DNA of 64,000 nucleotides from Agelaius tricolor (taxonomy: Eukaryota; Chordata; Aves; Passeriformes; Icteridae): assembly GCA_023055355.1 (NCBI GenBank), contig JALJCS010000010.1:20165001-20229000 (forward strand), written 5' to 3'. Of the stretch, positions 34,949 to 46,535 are shown one piece after another. Each line of letters opens with the position of its first letter. Positions within the stretch are counted from its first letter, which is position 1. The translations under genes were made by a program, and so were the position numbers. The notes beneath the pieces were generated by a model. It saw only the letters and a list, made by a program, of their open reading frames with translations, searched no databases and was not told the origin of the DNA.

Positions 34949-37169
34949 TAGGCAGACAGTGAGGGGGCTGGGATGGCAGCTCCCCACTCTGTGCCAAGCC
35001 CTGCATCAGACAGAGGGGCTGGGACTGGGGTGCTGGCACCCTGCTGGCATGGCTCACAATAGTGCTTTGTGTGTCCTTAGTCCAGCACCTGGGTGCTCCT
35101 TGGGGGTGTCTGAGACTCCCTGACACCTCTGTCAGCCCCAAATATCTTCTGATTTCTGATGGGGGCTGAAAACCCACACCAAACACCTTAGAGATGCAGA
35201 CACTGTGAACTGCATGCTCTGCTCCCTTCTGGCAGAGGAACAAACCCTAAAGGATCACCAAAGGATCAGGTTCAGCCTGGCAGGACAGTTTCCTGGACCC
35301 TGGCATCCCAGCCAATCCTCCTTACTCCTCAAAGCACACACAGGAGCAGCTCCATGTTCTTTCCTGGACACAGAGCTGGAGGGATGCCAGAGGGGCATCC
35401 AGAGGGATGTCTAGGAGGATTGAAGCCATGCCAGGGGGGTGCAGGCAGCACGCCCAGGGCTCCGCACTCTTGAAACTCTCCTTTGGAGCCCATTCTTGGT
35501 CAGTGCCTGGGCACCATCTCTCTCGAGCCGCCTGCCATCCATGCTTAGGGTGGCTGGTGGCTCTTGGTGGTGCCCGCAGTGGTGGCAATGGCAGGAGGCA
35601 GCAGCAGGCAGCAGGAAGGAGCAAGCACTCCTGGGCACTGCCTCCCTGTGCTGGCACTCACACTCTCTCCAGCTCAGCAGGGGCCTGGCAATTACACGGA
35701 TACGTTTAAGCTCTTAATCCTACTGAAGATTATTCCAAGGTCGGGGCACCAGACAGGTCCCCATGCGCCGCAGGCTGTGGTGCATCCTTGCTGCCATCTG
35801 CCGGGACAGCCCAGCTCAGGGCATGCTGGCACCCGGCACTCAGCAGCCCTTCCCAGCCTGGGCCACCATCATCCCTCCATCCATGGAACTGGCCAAAGCC
35901 TTGAGCCTGCTGGCGTCTCCTGAAGGCTGGGGTGGGTGGCCCTGCTGGCAGGCTCTCCCAGGTGCCAGCCGCTGGTACCACCCCTGGCCCTCCAGCCTCC
36001 CAGCTCTATCAGCTCCCTGGTTTTGTCTCATGGTGCTCCATGGGAGGCATGGGTGGCCTGAAGAAGAGATCACTCCAGCAGGGCACAGGAAACATCTCGG
36101 ACTTGTCATGGGTGTGGCTGGGGATCCAGAGCTGCTGTGTGCTCATCCAGGGTAACACTGAAGCTCAGAGCTGCAGAACAGTGCCTTAGCTTGGGTCTGA
36201 AGAACCTTGGCAGCCAAAGAGATTGATCACAAGTTCCAAAACTTTTATAATTGCTGGCATTGGCAGGTGATGATCTGAGAGCAACAAGTGGCTCGAAGAT
36301 GATGCAAACCAACCTAGGAGCAGATCTGAAGCCCACTGCAGAGCAGGGCCATTAACTTCAGCAGCTCATGCCCTGGGCCATGCTGGGGTCTCCTCCAGAC
36401 CCCTCCAGATGAGCAGGTATGCTTTATGGGGCCATGGCCCCAGCCCCAGGCAGGCGGTGGGATTGATTATAACTAAAAGGAGGGAATGTGCCCAAGACAG
36501 GCAATAGGTGCTCAGCCTGGGCAGTGGCACACGGGATTCCCCCTCCTGCCCTCTGCATTGCTTATTGGAAATCAGCACCCACTCCTCAGCATGGCCTCGG
36601 TTCCTCCCTGCCCGCTGCTGACAGCTGATGGAGCCCTGCAGGACCTGGCATTTCCTCCCTGGGAAGATGTGTAAATGCTGCAATCCATCACTGTCCCATC
36701 TCCTGTGGCAGGCCAGCTGGCCAAGGACGGGGCTCTGGGATGGGTGTGGTGTCTGGCATTACTGGCTGGAGACAGTGGGACTCCCAGGAGACAGGGAGAG
36801 AATGATGCACGCTGTGTGTTTGGGTGCTGTGTGTGACACACTGCACCATTTGGATCCACAGCTGACATCAAGCTCACCCTGCTGGGCAGGGGCAGAGCCC
36901 AGAGCAGCATTTTGTACGATCATCACCTCCAGAATCCTAAAATCCCCTCAGCTAGGTGCTTCTCCAGCTTGGCACTTGGTCCCTCCCGCTGCAGGGTGTG
37001 CTGGTGGCCAGCCCTGGGTTGCCCTGCTCTCCCCTCCCAGCAGTGCAGCCATCCCACACAGCACACACAGACACAGCATGGCACACACACTGCACCCCCT
37101 CCTCTCACACCCCCAGCCCCTGCAGCTGCTGCGCCCCAAACCCCTGCATCTCCTCCTACTACTGCTTGG
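34949..37169. other. No gene seen
   Basis: Unique, mostly GC-rich DNA. A minor AT-rich patch at about 35690-35740 contains TTTAAGCTCTTAATCC. A 190-codon plus-strand frame at 36.6-37.2 kb has no family motif. Confidence 0.35.
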
Positions 37170-37660
37170 GAAGGTAAAAGAAAATATTAATGATTATTAG
37201 GAAAGAGCTAAAGCAGAATTGCAAATGTTATTTCTCTGGTAGATGGATGATAGCAGGATGGATGATAGATAGCTGGATGGATGGATCTCTCTCCCTCCAA
37301 GCTGTAACCCCCTTCCAATCGCTCCCTCCGGAGCGCTGCTGTCACCTTGTCTCTGCTCAGAAGGGCTTTTACTGGCTCACTGGGGGATGCACGAGAACAG
37401 GTTATTAATACATGGAGAGGGGGATGGAATCCATTTGACTTGAAAATAGCTGAGAAACTGAACGGCACTTCTAAAATCTGCTTTTAATCAGAAGGAAAAG
37501 AAGAGAAGTTTGAACAATTAGGGAGTAATGAAGAGCTTTGGAAAAAAAAAAGCTCTCTGAAGATTAGCTAAGATTTTTACAGCACTTCAAGCATTTAAAG
37601 AGCTATGCTGGTATTGAGCAAAACGATGCAAATATTCCCTCTGAAAATCAGAGGTGGTGG
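37170..37660. promoter_or_regulatory. Long AT-rich candidate regulatory element
   Basis: Nearly 500 bp of AT-rich unique sequence, the longest such island in the window. It contains AATATTAATGATTATTAGG, several GGATGGATAGATAG-type short repeats at 37.24-37.29 kb, GCTTTTAATCAG, GGAAAAAAAAAAGCTC and TTTTACAGCACTTCAAGC. No splice-bounded frame is seen. Confidence 0.4.
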
Positions 37661-38257
37661 GATTGACAGAAAGTGCCAGAGCCTGGATGTCCACAGGCAG
37701 GCACAGCACTGGTTTGCTGCAAGCAGCGATGCTGTGCTGTCTGCAGGGCACCCAGGGCAGGCCAGCAGCAGGTGACAGCAGCAGGGCTCACCTGTGCCAC
37801 TGCCCGTGAGAGGAAATGGGAGCGTGGCCAGGAGGCAGCCCCAGCTTGGCCGTGGATGGAGAGCCATGGTGGGGTCTCAAGTAGAAGTGCAGCCACCATG
37901 CAAGGCTGGACCCATCCCAAGCCCTTGGCAAGAGAAAGGAGGGGTGATCCCCTATGGGTTTGGCTTTTGTGGGTCCGAGGATGCCCAGCATGGGCAGGGA
38001 CTGCTGACAGCACATCCCTGAAGGAGAGCACATGGAAAAGCTTCCTCAGGCGCTCCCTGAGGCTCAGAGAGAGGCCGGGCAGCCGTGACACGGGCATTCC
38101 CTGCCCTGAGCCAAGCCCTGGCCTCCGGCAGGCGGGGCAGCCGCCAGGCGTCCATCCGTCCATCCCAGCCGAGCTGGCGGCTGCTCCGTGCCAGTACCTG
38201 CCAAGGGCCCGTCACCAGGAGGTGAGCGCGGGGGCTGCACAGCCGTGCACAGCAGCA
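37661..38257. other. No gene seen
   Basis: GC-rich DNA. A 197-codon plus-strand frame lacks family motifs. Confidence 0.35.
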
Positions 38258-38520
38258 GCTGGGTAATTTTCATGCTAAGTGAAAAGTAAAGTGCACAGAC
38301 TCTTTATTAGAGCGAGCACGGTGCGGGGAACAATGAAGGCAGTGATGATCGTTAACTTTCTAATCGGAGGAGAAAAGTCCTCAATGCAATTTTTATGGTA
38401 ATAACATCGACACTAAAGATAATTGCTCCCCGCGTCGCGCTTAGCGCCAGGAAACTGTTTGGGAAAAAAACATCAATTTGCAGGAACTGAGCCAAAGTTT
38501 CCTTAAGGCAGCTGTTCCCT
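38258..38520. promoter_or_regulatory. Candidate conserved noncoding element
   Basis: Unique island with GTAATTTTCATGC, TTTATTAGAGCG, GATCGTTAACTTTC (HNF1-like half), TCTAATCGG and TAAAGATAATTGC. GC-rich sequence bounds it on both sides. Confidence 0.38.
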
Positions 38521-38834
38521 GTGCCACCCCGTCCCCAGCCTATGCCGGCACTGGCCGCTGGCCGACCCCTTGCCCTTCCAGCTCTGCCCACCCCTCATCC
38601 CTTGTGCCAGCCAGGCTGGGTTTGCACCGTGCCGGTGCTGCCTTTCACAGCATCGGCTCCTGGGGCTCAGCTCAGCAGGAAATGCTGGAGACGGTGCAGC
38701 CCACCTCTGCGGTGGTGGAAGAGGGCCAGAAACATTTTGGGTGATGTGATCGAGCAGCGCTCATGCTGCAGTGAAGGGGACGGGCAGGGCTGCCCCGTGC
38801 GCCGGGACCACCGCGAGCAGGGAGGAATGGGAGC
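38521..38834. other. No gene seen
   Basis: GC-rich spacer between two candidate elements. Confidence 0.3.
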
Positions 38835-39310
38835 TCGCCCTCCCTGGGGAATAATAAACACAGGAGAAATTACAGCCAGGTGACATTTTAACGAGCTGGC
38901 GTCCTGTGTGGCATTAATATTCCAGGGGCTGCAATTCCCTCGTGGGTGTTTGAGAGATGAAAAAAAATCCCAGCCCAGTAAAATCAAATAAATAAATCTC
39001 TGCCTAAGCGTGGCGTCTCCCCCGCCCCCGGCACGGAGCGGGTGGCACGCGGTGTGATTTCCCCTGTGATCCCCTGCCGCCGAGCAAGCAATCGTCTCAT
39101 CTTTGAGCGTGGCGGCAGGATGATTTATCCCGGCTCCCGGCGCCCCGGCTGGGGCGAGAGCGCGGGGCCGGGGATGATGCATTGGGCAGGAGCAGAGGTG
39201 GCGGCGGGGGGAAGGCAGGGGAGCAGGGTGCGCACACAGGCCACCACTCAATTCTAAATTAATTTTAATATTTGACAAATCAAATCTACTTAGGTGAGCC
39301 ATGGGCCATG
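38835..39310. promoter_or_regulatory. Long candidate conserved noncoding element, two AT-rich lobes
   Basis: AT-rich lobes at about 38845-39000 (GGGGAATAATAAACAC, GGCATTAATATTCC, AATCAAATAAATAAATC) and at about 39240-39300 (CTAAATTAATTTTAATATTTG) flank a CpG-rich centre. The centre holds TGATTTATCCC, a HOX-PBX-like TGATTTAT. Confidence 0.4.
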
Positions 39311-42004
39311 CAAAGGAGATTTATGAGGGTTTGGGGCTGTCGGTTGCACGTGCAGCCCTTATTGGTCGCTGCCTGATGGGGTTCCAGCACTCACAGCATC
39401 ACCAGCTCCCCCTCCCCAGGAGCAGGGATACACACAGTGAAACAGCATAGCAGTGGCAAGAAAAATGTCCCAGAATCTAAGTCCTGGTTGTTAGGCTGTC
39501 AAGAGTGACAGACCCTTTGCCTGCCCCAGCTCTAAGCCCGCTGGCAGATCTGGCAGGCAAGGCACAGTCCTGGCTATAGCTGGATGTGGTACCTGATGCC
39601 CAGGATGTCCCTGGGAACTCCAGCTAACCTAGAGAAGAGCAGCCAGTTCCAGCCTGCTGGGGATGATGCTGGAGCAGTTTCCCATGGGCTGGGGGGACTT
39701 TAGGTCTGTGGAGGGAAGAGCCATGCGGGGAGCAGGTGGTGGTGTGCAGGGTGTGCAGAGCCATTCGCCTGCAGGACCATTTCAGTCCCAGCTACATCAA
39801 GCCCACAGATTCATGGGCCCTGGGAGGTGACAGGAAACCTGATAGGTTTTAAGACAGCAACATGCCCTGAATCTGCAAGGTGCCTGAGCAGGCGAGGCAG
39901 GGAATCCAAAATGTTTACAGCCTCAAGGGACTGCGGAGCAGTGAAGGCAGGCTGGGCTGCCTGGGATGAGATTTCCATGCTGGGGACAGACTGCTGCCAT
40001 CCCTAATGTGCTGTTGGAAATCTCTCCCTCCGCATGGGCATCCCCTCAGCAGCTCTGCGGAACTGGTACCTGATGTGAGACCAGGGGAGACTCAGGGCAG
40101 CCCACTGCCCCTGAGCTGAACCCTCTCCTGTGGCAAAGCCCCAGCATGGGGGCTCTCCTGGATTGCAGAGGTCTTTCACAGTGATTCTAGAGAGGGGTCT
40201 TTAGTGCTTTCTGCCCCAAAGCCCCTCACACCTGCCTGTGGGTGAGGACCAGCCTGTACTTGTTTCTTCTCGCTGATTACTTGGCACAGTCGGGCAGCCA
40301 TGCCCCAGTGCTCAGGCAGGGAGACCAGGGCTGCCCTCCACCAGCCCTCTCCTGCAGGATGCTCTTACAGAGATGCAGCGCTGGGCTCTGTGCTGCAGAC
40401 CAGCCCCATGTCTGGCTGCAGCCTCAAGCTGGAATATCTCAAGGGACCTACAGCATATCCCTGTATTGAGGGACACACAGTGGTCCAGAGCCCGTGGCAG
40501 GGCAGGCAGCCTTTCCAGCTCCTCCAGCAGCAAAGAGGCAAGTGGTGCACAAAGCTCAGGCCAGCCCAGAACCCCGGGTGGCTCCATTTCCTGTTCTGCC
40601 TGAGCCTCCCCTAGCTCCCACTCTAAGAGTGGCAGAGCTCTCCAACTGCCCCAGATCTGCCAGAGAACAGCCAAGGGCCAGGGCAGAGACATGAGGTAGA
40701 GCAGACACAGCCTGCATGCAGGGATGACATGTACACCTACACCTTGCAAGTCTTACACTATAAAACAGAGACCACAGAGGTCTCAGAGGACTTTAGGAAA
40801 TCTCTGCAAGTTGCCTGGGCCAGTAGGGACCAGCTTTCAGAGGTGATGGATGTAAGGAGAAGGCAGTTTCCAGCCCTTGCCTGGCCCTGTGCTTGGTCAG
40901 GCTCCCAGGTGGGCATGGGTGGCAGCTGCTGCATCCCAGCATATCCCTGCACAGGAATGAAGAAGGATGGGTGGAGGACCATGCCTCTGGGGCTGTGAGC
41001 TTCATCCCCACAATGGCACACAGTTCCTGATGGTGGCCCTCTCCAGCCCACCTCCAGCCCTACAGCTGCCCCATCCACAGCAAACAGTGCCAGCCCTGGT
41101 GATGCACAGCCCATGGGAAAGTGGGCACTGTGTTACAGCTCCAGCTCTTAGCAGAAGCGTATGTTCCCATAAAATATCTACATTTGGATGCAGAGATTTT
41201 CAGGGATTGGAGAACGCTGTGCTGATAATTAAACATCTGCTCTGCATTTGTCTGTCTTCCTGCCACAATGTCGCTCCAGCCCTCATTCCCCCCTCCCTGT
41301 CCTCTGGCAATCAGTCTGGACAGCATTCCCTGCTCAGTGCTCTGTCCTGGCCCTGAGCCACAGCATCCTGGGCCATGGGTGCTGGAAGAGAGATGGCAGC
41401 TCTGGGCACCCTCGGAGCAAACAGCAGCTTCACTGCCAGCACCCACAGTCTTTGAGAGGCTGCAGAGCCAACAGCCTCTCTGTGGCTTGCACCAGCCCAA
41501 ACAGTTCCTCTGAGCCCCACCAAGCATTGCCAGCCAGTGCTTGTCCGTGCACAGTTCCCCTGGGCAGAGCAGGCAGCTGCCACTGCCATGCTGCAACAGG
41601 AGAGCATCAAAACAAGTTCCAAATTGATCCCAGAGACTCTCCTGCAAGCCCCAGTCATGTCCTGCTAGGAGCAAGCGTCTGCTCTAGTTACTGTCTCCTA
41701 GGAGAGCACCGAGGCCTTCAGGCTGTCACAGGAGGAGCAGACCCAAACATGACATCTCCATGGAGCCCAGGCTATGGCAGGCAGGGCCACAGCACCACTG
41801 AGCAGATGGCACCAGGACCTGGATCGATGGGAGCTGGCTGGGGCCCAGGGGGGCTCTACCAGCTCCTACAAGGTTGGGCTGGTGGTGGGATGAGCTCAGG
41901 AAAGGGCTGGGTTCCTTTCCTAGCTGTGGTACCTGACCCCAGCCTCTGGCCAAATGCCCAGCAGGGCTGAGCTGGGGCAGCTGTCCCTGCCCACACTGCT
42001 GGCC
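39311..42004. other. No gene seen
   Basis: Unique DNA of mixed composition with no exon recognised. The 204-240-codon frames at 41.06-41.97 kb overlap on opposite strands and lack motifs. Confidence 0.35.
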
Positions 42005-42507
42005 CTGAGAGCTGCATCCTGCCTGCTCTGAGAGCTGCATCCTGCCTGCTCTGAGAGCTGCATCCTGCCTGCCCTGAGAGCTGCACTCCCTGCCTGCCCT
42101 GAGAGCTGCGCTCCCTGCCTGCCCTGAGAGCTGCATCCTGCCTGCCCTGAGAGCTGCACTCCCTGCCTGCCCTGAGAGCTGCACTCCCTGCCTGCCCTGA
42201 GAGCTGCGCTCCCTGCCTGCTCTGAGAGCTGCATCCTGCCTGCCCTGAGAGCTGCATCCTGCCTGCCCTGAGAGCTGCGCTCCCTGCCTGCCCTGAGAGC
42301 TGCGCTCCCTGCCTGCCCTGAGAGCTGCATCCTGCCTGCCCTGAGAGCTGCATCCTGCCTGCCCTGAGAGCTGCACTCCCTGCCTGCCCTGAGAGCTGCA
42401 TCCTGCCTGCCCTGAGAGCTGCACTCCCTGCCTGCCCTGAGAGCTGCATCCTGCCTGCCCTGAGAGCTGCATCCTGCCTGCCCTGAGAGCTGCACTCCCT
42501 GCCTGAC
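42005..42507. repeat. Minisatellite, 21 units of 23 or 25 bp
   Basis: Twenty-one tandem units start CTGAGAGCTGC. Eleven are 23 bp (continuing ATCCTGCCTGCC) and ten are 25 bp (continuing ACTCCCTGCCTGCC or the GCTCCC variant), giving exactly 503 bp. The two lengths are interspersed irregularly. All three minus-strand frames stay open through the array (267, 279 and 297 codons), producing Gln-Ala-Gly/Ala-Leu-Arg repeats that are not proteins. Confidence 0.95.
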
Positions 42508-42834
42508 CACCAGTGGCAAGCTGGGGCACCCGCAGTGCCGTGCCACATGGGCACTGCCAGCAGCCACACCAGCACCTCTGCCCTGGGACCCAGAGCCCCG
42601 TGGGGTGCCAGCATCCTTGGGGACAGCACCCTGCTCAGAGTGGGGTTCCAGAGCTGAGGTGGGCACAAGGATGGGGGAGGCTGTGCGGGGGGCACTGCAG
42701 AGCACCTGGTGCAGCACTCCAGCCTGTGCCAGCAGCATGCCCCCCTTCACCAGGGCTGCCCTTCCTGCCATCCCTTGTCCCCTGCCTGCTCCCTGCCCTG
42801 CCTCCAGGCCCACACACTGTTTGTCACACTTGTC
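42508..42834. other. No gene seen
   Basis: GC-rich spacer with no exon recognised. Confidence 0.3.
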
Positions 42835-42925
42835 ACCATGGCAAGGGAGAGATTAGCTGTAGACCCTCCGCTCCTGCCCCAAGCCACTGATTCATATTCA
42901 TGAGACTTCAAAGTATCTCTCTGGC
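42835..42925. promoter_or_regulatory. Small candidate regulatory element
   Basis: AT-richer patch with GAGATTAGCTGTAG, CACTGATTCATATTCATGAG and ACTTCAAAG. Weakly supported. Confidence 0.25.
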
Positions 42926-43899
42926 TCTCCTGCACCAAACCTAATCCTCTACTGCAGCACTGTGCCAGCAGCCCCAGCCCTCCTCACTCTCAGCTCCAGG
43001 CTGGGAGCTGGCAGCCCCACAGCCCTCCTGCCCTGGCTGGCCATGGCCATGCAGGCACACACCCACCAACCACAGACGTGGGGGAATGCTCTGCACCGTG
43101 GGAGCCACAAAAACAGGGGTTAGGAGCACAGAGGCGATGGCTTTTGTGTCCTCACCTGCACCTGCCCATCCCTCCACCTCTCAGGGCTGTCCCTGCAGTA
43201 CCCTGCCTGGACTGCCAGCCTAGCAGCAGCTGGGCAGCTCCATCGGAAATCACCAGCCCAATCCCTGCAAGGATTGCAGTCATGCCAACAGTCCTCTGTA
43301 AAGCATGGTTGATACAGGTGCCCCACAGCCCCCTACAAACCTGGCACAATCAGCCAGCAGCAGGCCTTGGAGGGGCAGTGCTGAGGGGCAGCTGGGTATT
43401 CAGAGCACAGCCTTGCTGGGCAGCCTTCCTGCACCCACCTGTGACAAACCCTGCAGCACTGTACCCACAGAGAAGTGGCAGGGAACGTGCTGGAAGCATT
43501 TGGAGGTGCAGGCAGCACCACAGTGAGTACCTGCTCCCAGCCTGCTCCTGCAGAGTTGTGGGGCAGAGAATGGGAGGAAAAGGCTCTCCCCCACCCCACT
43601 GCAGTGTGGGGGCAAGCAGGGCTGCAGGGCCACCCCAGAGCTAACTGGGCCACCTGCAGGTACAGCTCAGTACTCCACAGCAGGATCACACTGGGGTCAA
43701 ACACAGGCAGCCCCACACTGACAGCCAGTGGTACTGTGCCACCTGCAGGTGCTGGCAGCCCCGTGCCAGCCCTGGTGCTGGAGCTGGGAAGGTTCTGGTT
43801 CTGCGTGCAGGTCCTGGCCGTGGGCGGGCAGCGGGCGGCAGGTCCCCCACGGAGCCATCTCCTCCAGATGGTGAAGGCCATTAGAGCCGCTCTCATGCG
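42926..43899. other. No gene seen
   Basis: GC-rich DNA; overlapping frames on both strands lack motifs. Confidence 0.3.
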
Positions 43900-43990
43900 C
43901 ATGGAGCCATAAAGTTTATGGGGCTCATCATTTAGCTGTAATGGAAATAGTTAAATCTGTCTCTGTTTAAGCAAACTCTGCCCTCGTGGG
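43900..43990. promoter_or_regulatory. Small candidate regulatory element
   Basis: Unique AT-rich patch with CCATAAAGTTTATGG (a near-perfect palindrome), CATTTAGCTGTAATGG and AGTTAAATCTG. Confidence 0.3.
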
Positions 43991-44067
43991 AGCGCTCGGC
44001 GCAGGCAGGCAGAAGCCTCCAGTGGCCAGCGGGTGCCTCCGCTCGCCATCCGTCACCCACACTCCTG

Positions 44068-44243
44068 GGACATCCAACCTGGCACTCCCACCTGGGGCAC
44101 CTGGGACATCCAACCCTGGCACTCCCACCTGGCACATCCAACCCTGGCACTCCCACCTGGGGCACCTGGGACATCCAACCCTGGCACTCCCACCTGGCAC
44201 ATCCAACCCTGGCACTCCCACCTGGCACCTGGGACATCCCTGC
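44068..44243. repeat. Minisatellite, CATCCAACCCTGGCACTCCC units
   Basis: Five to six tandem units built on CATCCAACCCTGGCACTCCC plus ACCTGG. Alternate units carry an extra GGCACCTGGGA insert, giving a composite repeat of roughly 64 bp. Confidence 0.85.
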
Positions 44244-44929
44244 CATGTCAGAATGGGGATGGGCAGTGATCCCTGCACTAACAGCCCCAGTTTCTCCTCA
44301 GTGCAGACAATGCTAGAACCAAATTTGGGGTGACCAGGCAAGATTTGGGACTGCATAAATACCCTGAGAGCAGAGGCTGAGAGGTAATGTGCAGAGAGGC
44401 AGGCAGAGAGGGTGGGGAGCTGCAAGAAGGATGGTGCCTGTCTGCTTCAGGCAGGGCACCTGCAGCTGTGTAGGGGTGAGGATTTGGTCAATGGATTTGG
44501 CCACTGCAGAGCTGCCCCGCAGGGCTTTGGCCCAGCAGCCCCAGCAGGACCCAGAGCCTGTCAGAGCACTCTGCATGGGGCAGAAGAGCAGGTGACACAC
44601 ACCAAAAGCCACTTTCCATTCCTCACAGGCACCCTCAGAGCTGGGCAAGGAGATATGATCCCAGCACAGCCCAGATTGTGAGCCTTGCAGCAGGATCTGG
44701 TCAGGAGAAGGGTGAGAGCAACCCCTCAGTGCCTCACAGCACCCCTCAGCCCTGGCCTGGCGGTGTGGGGCTGAGTGCCCAAATGTAAGCTGCCAGTGTG
44801 TTTATGGAGGGCCAGATTCCCCCACGGGGTGGGTGGGGGTGCTGACCTGGGATGGGGTGAGACCCTGGGGCTGCTGCCACTCCTGGAAACACCCATACTT
44901 AGCCAAGGTGGTGCTAAGAGCTGCCTCCC
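44244..44929. other. No gene seen
   Basis: GC-rich spacer with no exon recognised. Confidence 0.3.
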
Positions 44930-45065
44930 CCAGCATGCAAAGCATGATTAATTACAGAGTAAGTCATTAATATTCACAGCTAATTAAAGATCCTTATCAT
45001 GAATAATGGAAATCACTCTCCAAATTATGGGACAAAGATGGAGGAGGGCGGAAAATGCCCTTTGA
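44930..45065. promoter_or_regulatory. Candidate conserved noncoding element
   Basis: AT-rich island with GCATGATTAATTACAGAG, AGTCATTAATATTCAC, GCTAATTAAAGATCC and ATGAATAATGG. The dense TAAT/ATTA cores resemble homeodomain-bound enhancers. Confidence 0.38.
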
Positions 45066-45504
45066 GAGGGGTCTACAGAGGGGCAAAGCTCTTGGGCAGG
45101 GGCATATAGAGTAGGGGTCATACCCTCCTTGTGGGATGCGTGGGTCTGGCAGTGCCCTGGTTGGGATGCAGTGGTGGGCAGAAGCCAAGGCAGTGGGCAT
45201 TGGGGCTGGCAGAGGATTCAGCCACACTGGAACTGGGCCCAGGAGGCCCCAGGGGCACCAGGCAGCCCTGCCTGTGGGTCTCTAACCTGCCACCCCATCG
45301 TGTGCAGGACCCAGTCTCACACACTTTGTGCTGGCCCAGTGTTGCACCTCTCCTCCTGGAGCAGGGATTGTCCCAATCCTGTATCATACGGCCCCCAAGC
45401 CAGCTGGCCCCAGCAGCCACCCAGAGTGAAGGTGGGATGGGGCCGCCTGGTCCTTGAGGGGCAGGTGGGAAAGGAGGGCACCAGCACTTTGCCTGAGCTC
45501 CTGT
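45066..45504. other. No gene seen
   Basis: GC-rich spacer with no exon recognised. Confidence 0.3.
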
Positions 45505-45722
45505 TATACAAATGAAAGGTTTTTAGTGGGAAAGTCGCTGGGAGAGTAATACATCTCCCATATTGATCGCAGGCCAGGGACCAAGGCACGGCTTAAACAG
45601 TAATTGATTTCTAGCCGCCGAGATGTGTTGGGGAGCATTGATTTAACAGCACTGCAGACACACTGCTACTAATCTGATTAAAGTATTTAGCAGAAATGTT
45701 ATTCTTTTAAAAAAAACAGAGG
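45505..45722. promoter_or_regulatory. Candidate conserved noncoding element
   Basis: AT-rich unique island with ATATTGATCGC, ACAGTAATTGATTTC, GCATTGATTTAACAGC and CTAATCTGATTAAAG. GATTTAA/ATTGATT cores recur four times in 100 bp. Confidence 0.38.
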
Positions 45723-46444
45723 GAGGTGACGGCGCTGCCTGGGGCTGAGGCAGGCCTGTGGAGCAGGGACAGCCCAGCACCCTGCCAGCGGGGAGCTGGG
45801 CACAGCTCTGTGCCCGCGCCCTGGTGGGGGTGGCACTGCCTAGGCACACATCCCCAGCCAGTTGTGCTTGCAGCCATTCCTGACGGAGCTGCCAAGGATT
45901 CCTGTGAGCCTGGCAGGATGCAGGCAAGGCAGAGCCAAGGATGTGTGCTGGGAGTGTGGACAACACGTGGAGGAGCGCCAAGCCAGTGACCCTGCCAGTG
46001 CAGCCACCAGCTGTGCTGGGGACAGGGCAGGAGTGGAGGCAGCCTGCAGAGGTAGCCCTGGGTGCAGGCATGCTTGGCTGGTGAGGCAAACACATGGGCC
46101 ACACCAGAGCTGCAGCAGCCAGGGAGGTGCAGGAGCCAAGGCCTAGCAGTGCCTGGGCTTGGAGGAAATGCTGAGCAAAGGTGACCACGCAGGGGCCATG
46201 TGCACTGCTGGCCTACTGGCCGTGCAGCACCCCCATGTTCAGCCTTTCCCCACATTGTGCCCTGCCACAGCTGGTCAGGCCATCACCAAGAGCTCTTGCA
46301 CGCTGTCCCCTCCTTCCCCACTGCACTGCTGAGGGTGGGGATGGATGCTGGGCTACTGAGAATGGAACACCCCCATGCCATTCCCAGCCCTTGTGGAAAG
46401 GTACCAAATGAGCAGGTGGAAGGGTTCCTGCCACTCCCCATCAC
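45723..46444. other. No gene seen
   Basis: GC-rich DNA; minus-strand frames of 181-182 codons lack family motifs. Confidence 0.3.
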
Positions 46445-46535
46445 ACTCATCAGCCCAGTTAATTAACAGGCGATGTCAAACAAATAAATTATTCCTGCTT
46501 CCTATTGATTCTAATTTACTGGCCCCTAGAGAACC
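46445..46535. promoter_or_regulatory. Small candidate regulatory element
   Basis: AT-rich patch with CAGTTAATTAACAGG (palindromic TTAATTAA), AATAAATTATTCC and TCTAATTTACTGG. Confidence 0.3.

Noticed and set aside
41726..42813. Three long minus-strand frames of 267-297 codons
   Set aside because: All are held open by the 23/25-bp minisatellite units and translate to simple Gln-Ala-Gly/Ala-Leu-Arg repeats.
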